From NCBI GenBank assembly GCA_910585765.1, contig CAJUES010000100.1, forward strand, positions 1 through 7,080: a stretch of 7,080 bases of DNA, written 5' to 3'. Shown piece after piece: positions 7,079 through 7,080 of this stretch. The notes beneath the pieces were generated by a model, which saw only the letters and a program-made list of their open reading frames with translations, was not told the DNA's origin and did not search any database. Numbering within the stretch: position 1 is the stretch's first letter; the number at the start of each line of letters is the position of its first letter. Position numbers and translations under genes: made by a program. Source of the DNA: an uncultured Lachnospiraceae bacterium. Its GTDB lineage: Bacteria; Bacillota; Clostridia; Lachnospirales; Lachnospiraceae.

Positions 7079-7080
7079 TT

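Overview
The window looks like an accessory part of a Clostridia genome. The best guess is Lachnospiraceae, based on moderately high GC, strong GGAGG-type ribosome binding sites and a very long soluble PAS hybrid histidine kinase of a type common there. This placement is an inference from style and families, not from a marker gene. Two transcription units converge on a shared bidirectional terminator.

Positions 1-3623 (+ strand) are the 3' end of a cell-surface glycan operon. First is the C-terminal two thirds of a family 2 polyprenyl-phosphate sugar transferase with two membrane helices, cut by the window edge. A complete family 4 glycosyltransferase overlaps it by 26 bp. An AsnB-type glutamine-dependent amidotransferase follows, starting two bases after the glycosyltransferase stop. 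The tight packing implies one mRNA and translational coupling. A plausible joint job is sugar transfer onto a lipid-linked glycan at the membrane, plus amidation of a carboxylated sugar or of aspartate; the exact product cannot be read from this sequence.

Positions 3624-3730 hold the convergent intergenic region. It contains a bidirectional intrinsic terminator nested in a much longer imperfect hairpin (3627-3708). One arm of that hairpin carries an extra, tandemly duplicated 11-bp unit.

Positions 3731-6895 (- strand) encode a cytoplasmic hybrid sensor kinase of 1054 aa: degenerate receiver, two PAS domains and a PAS-like domain, HisKA, HATPase_c and two intact receivers. It has no HPt or DNA-binding output. 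Its start is set by a strong Shine-Dalgarno, and a near-consensus sigma-A promoter with a small dyad at the expected transcription start lies just upstream. The last ~100 bases (6981-7080) contain no recognisable gene, only a short inverted repeat at the edge.

No mobile element, CRISPR array, tRNA or rRNA was seen. I do not see a clearly new system. The most unusual items are the long duplicated-arm hairpin and the pseudo-receiver at the front of the kinase.
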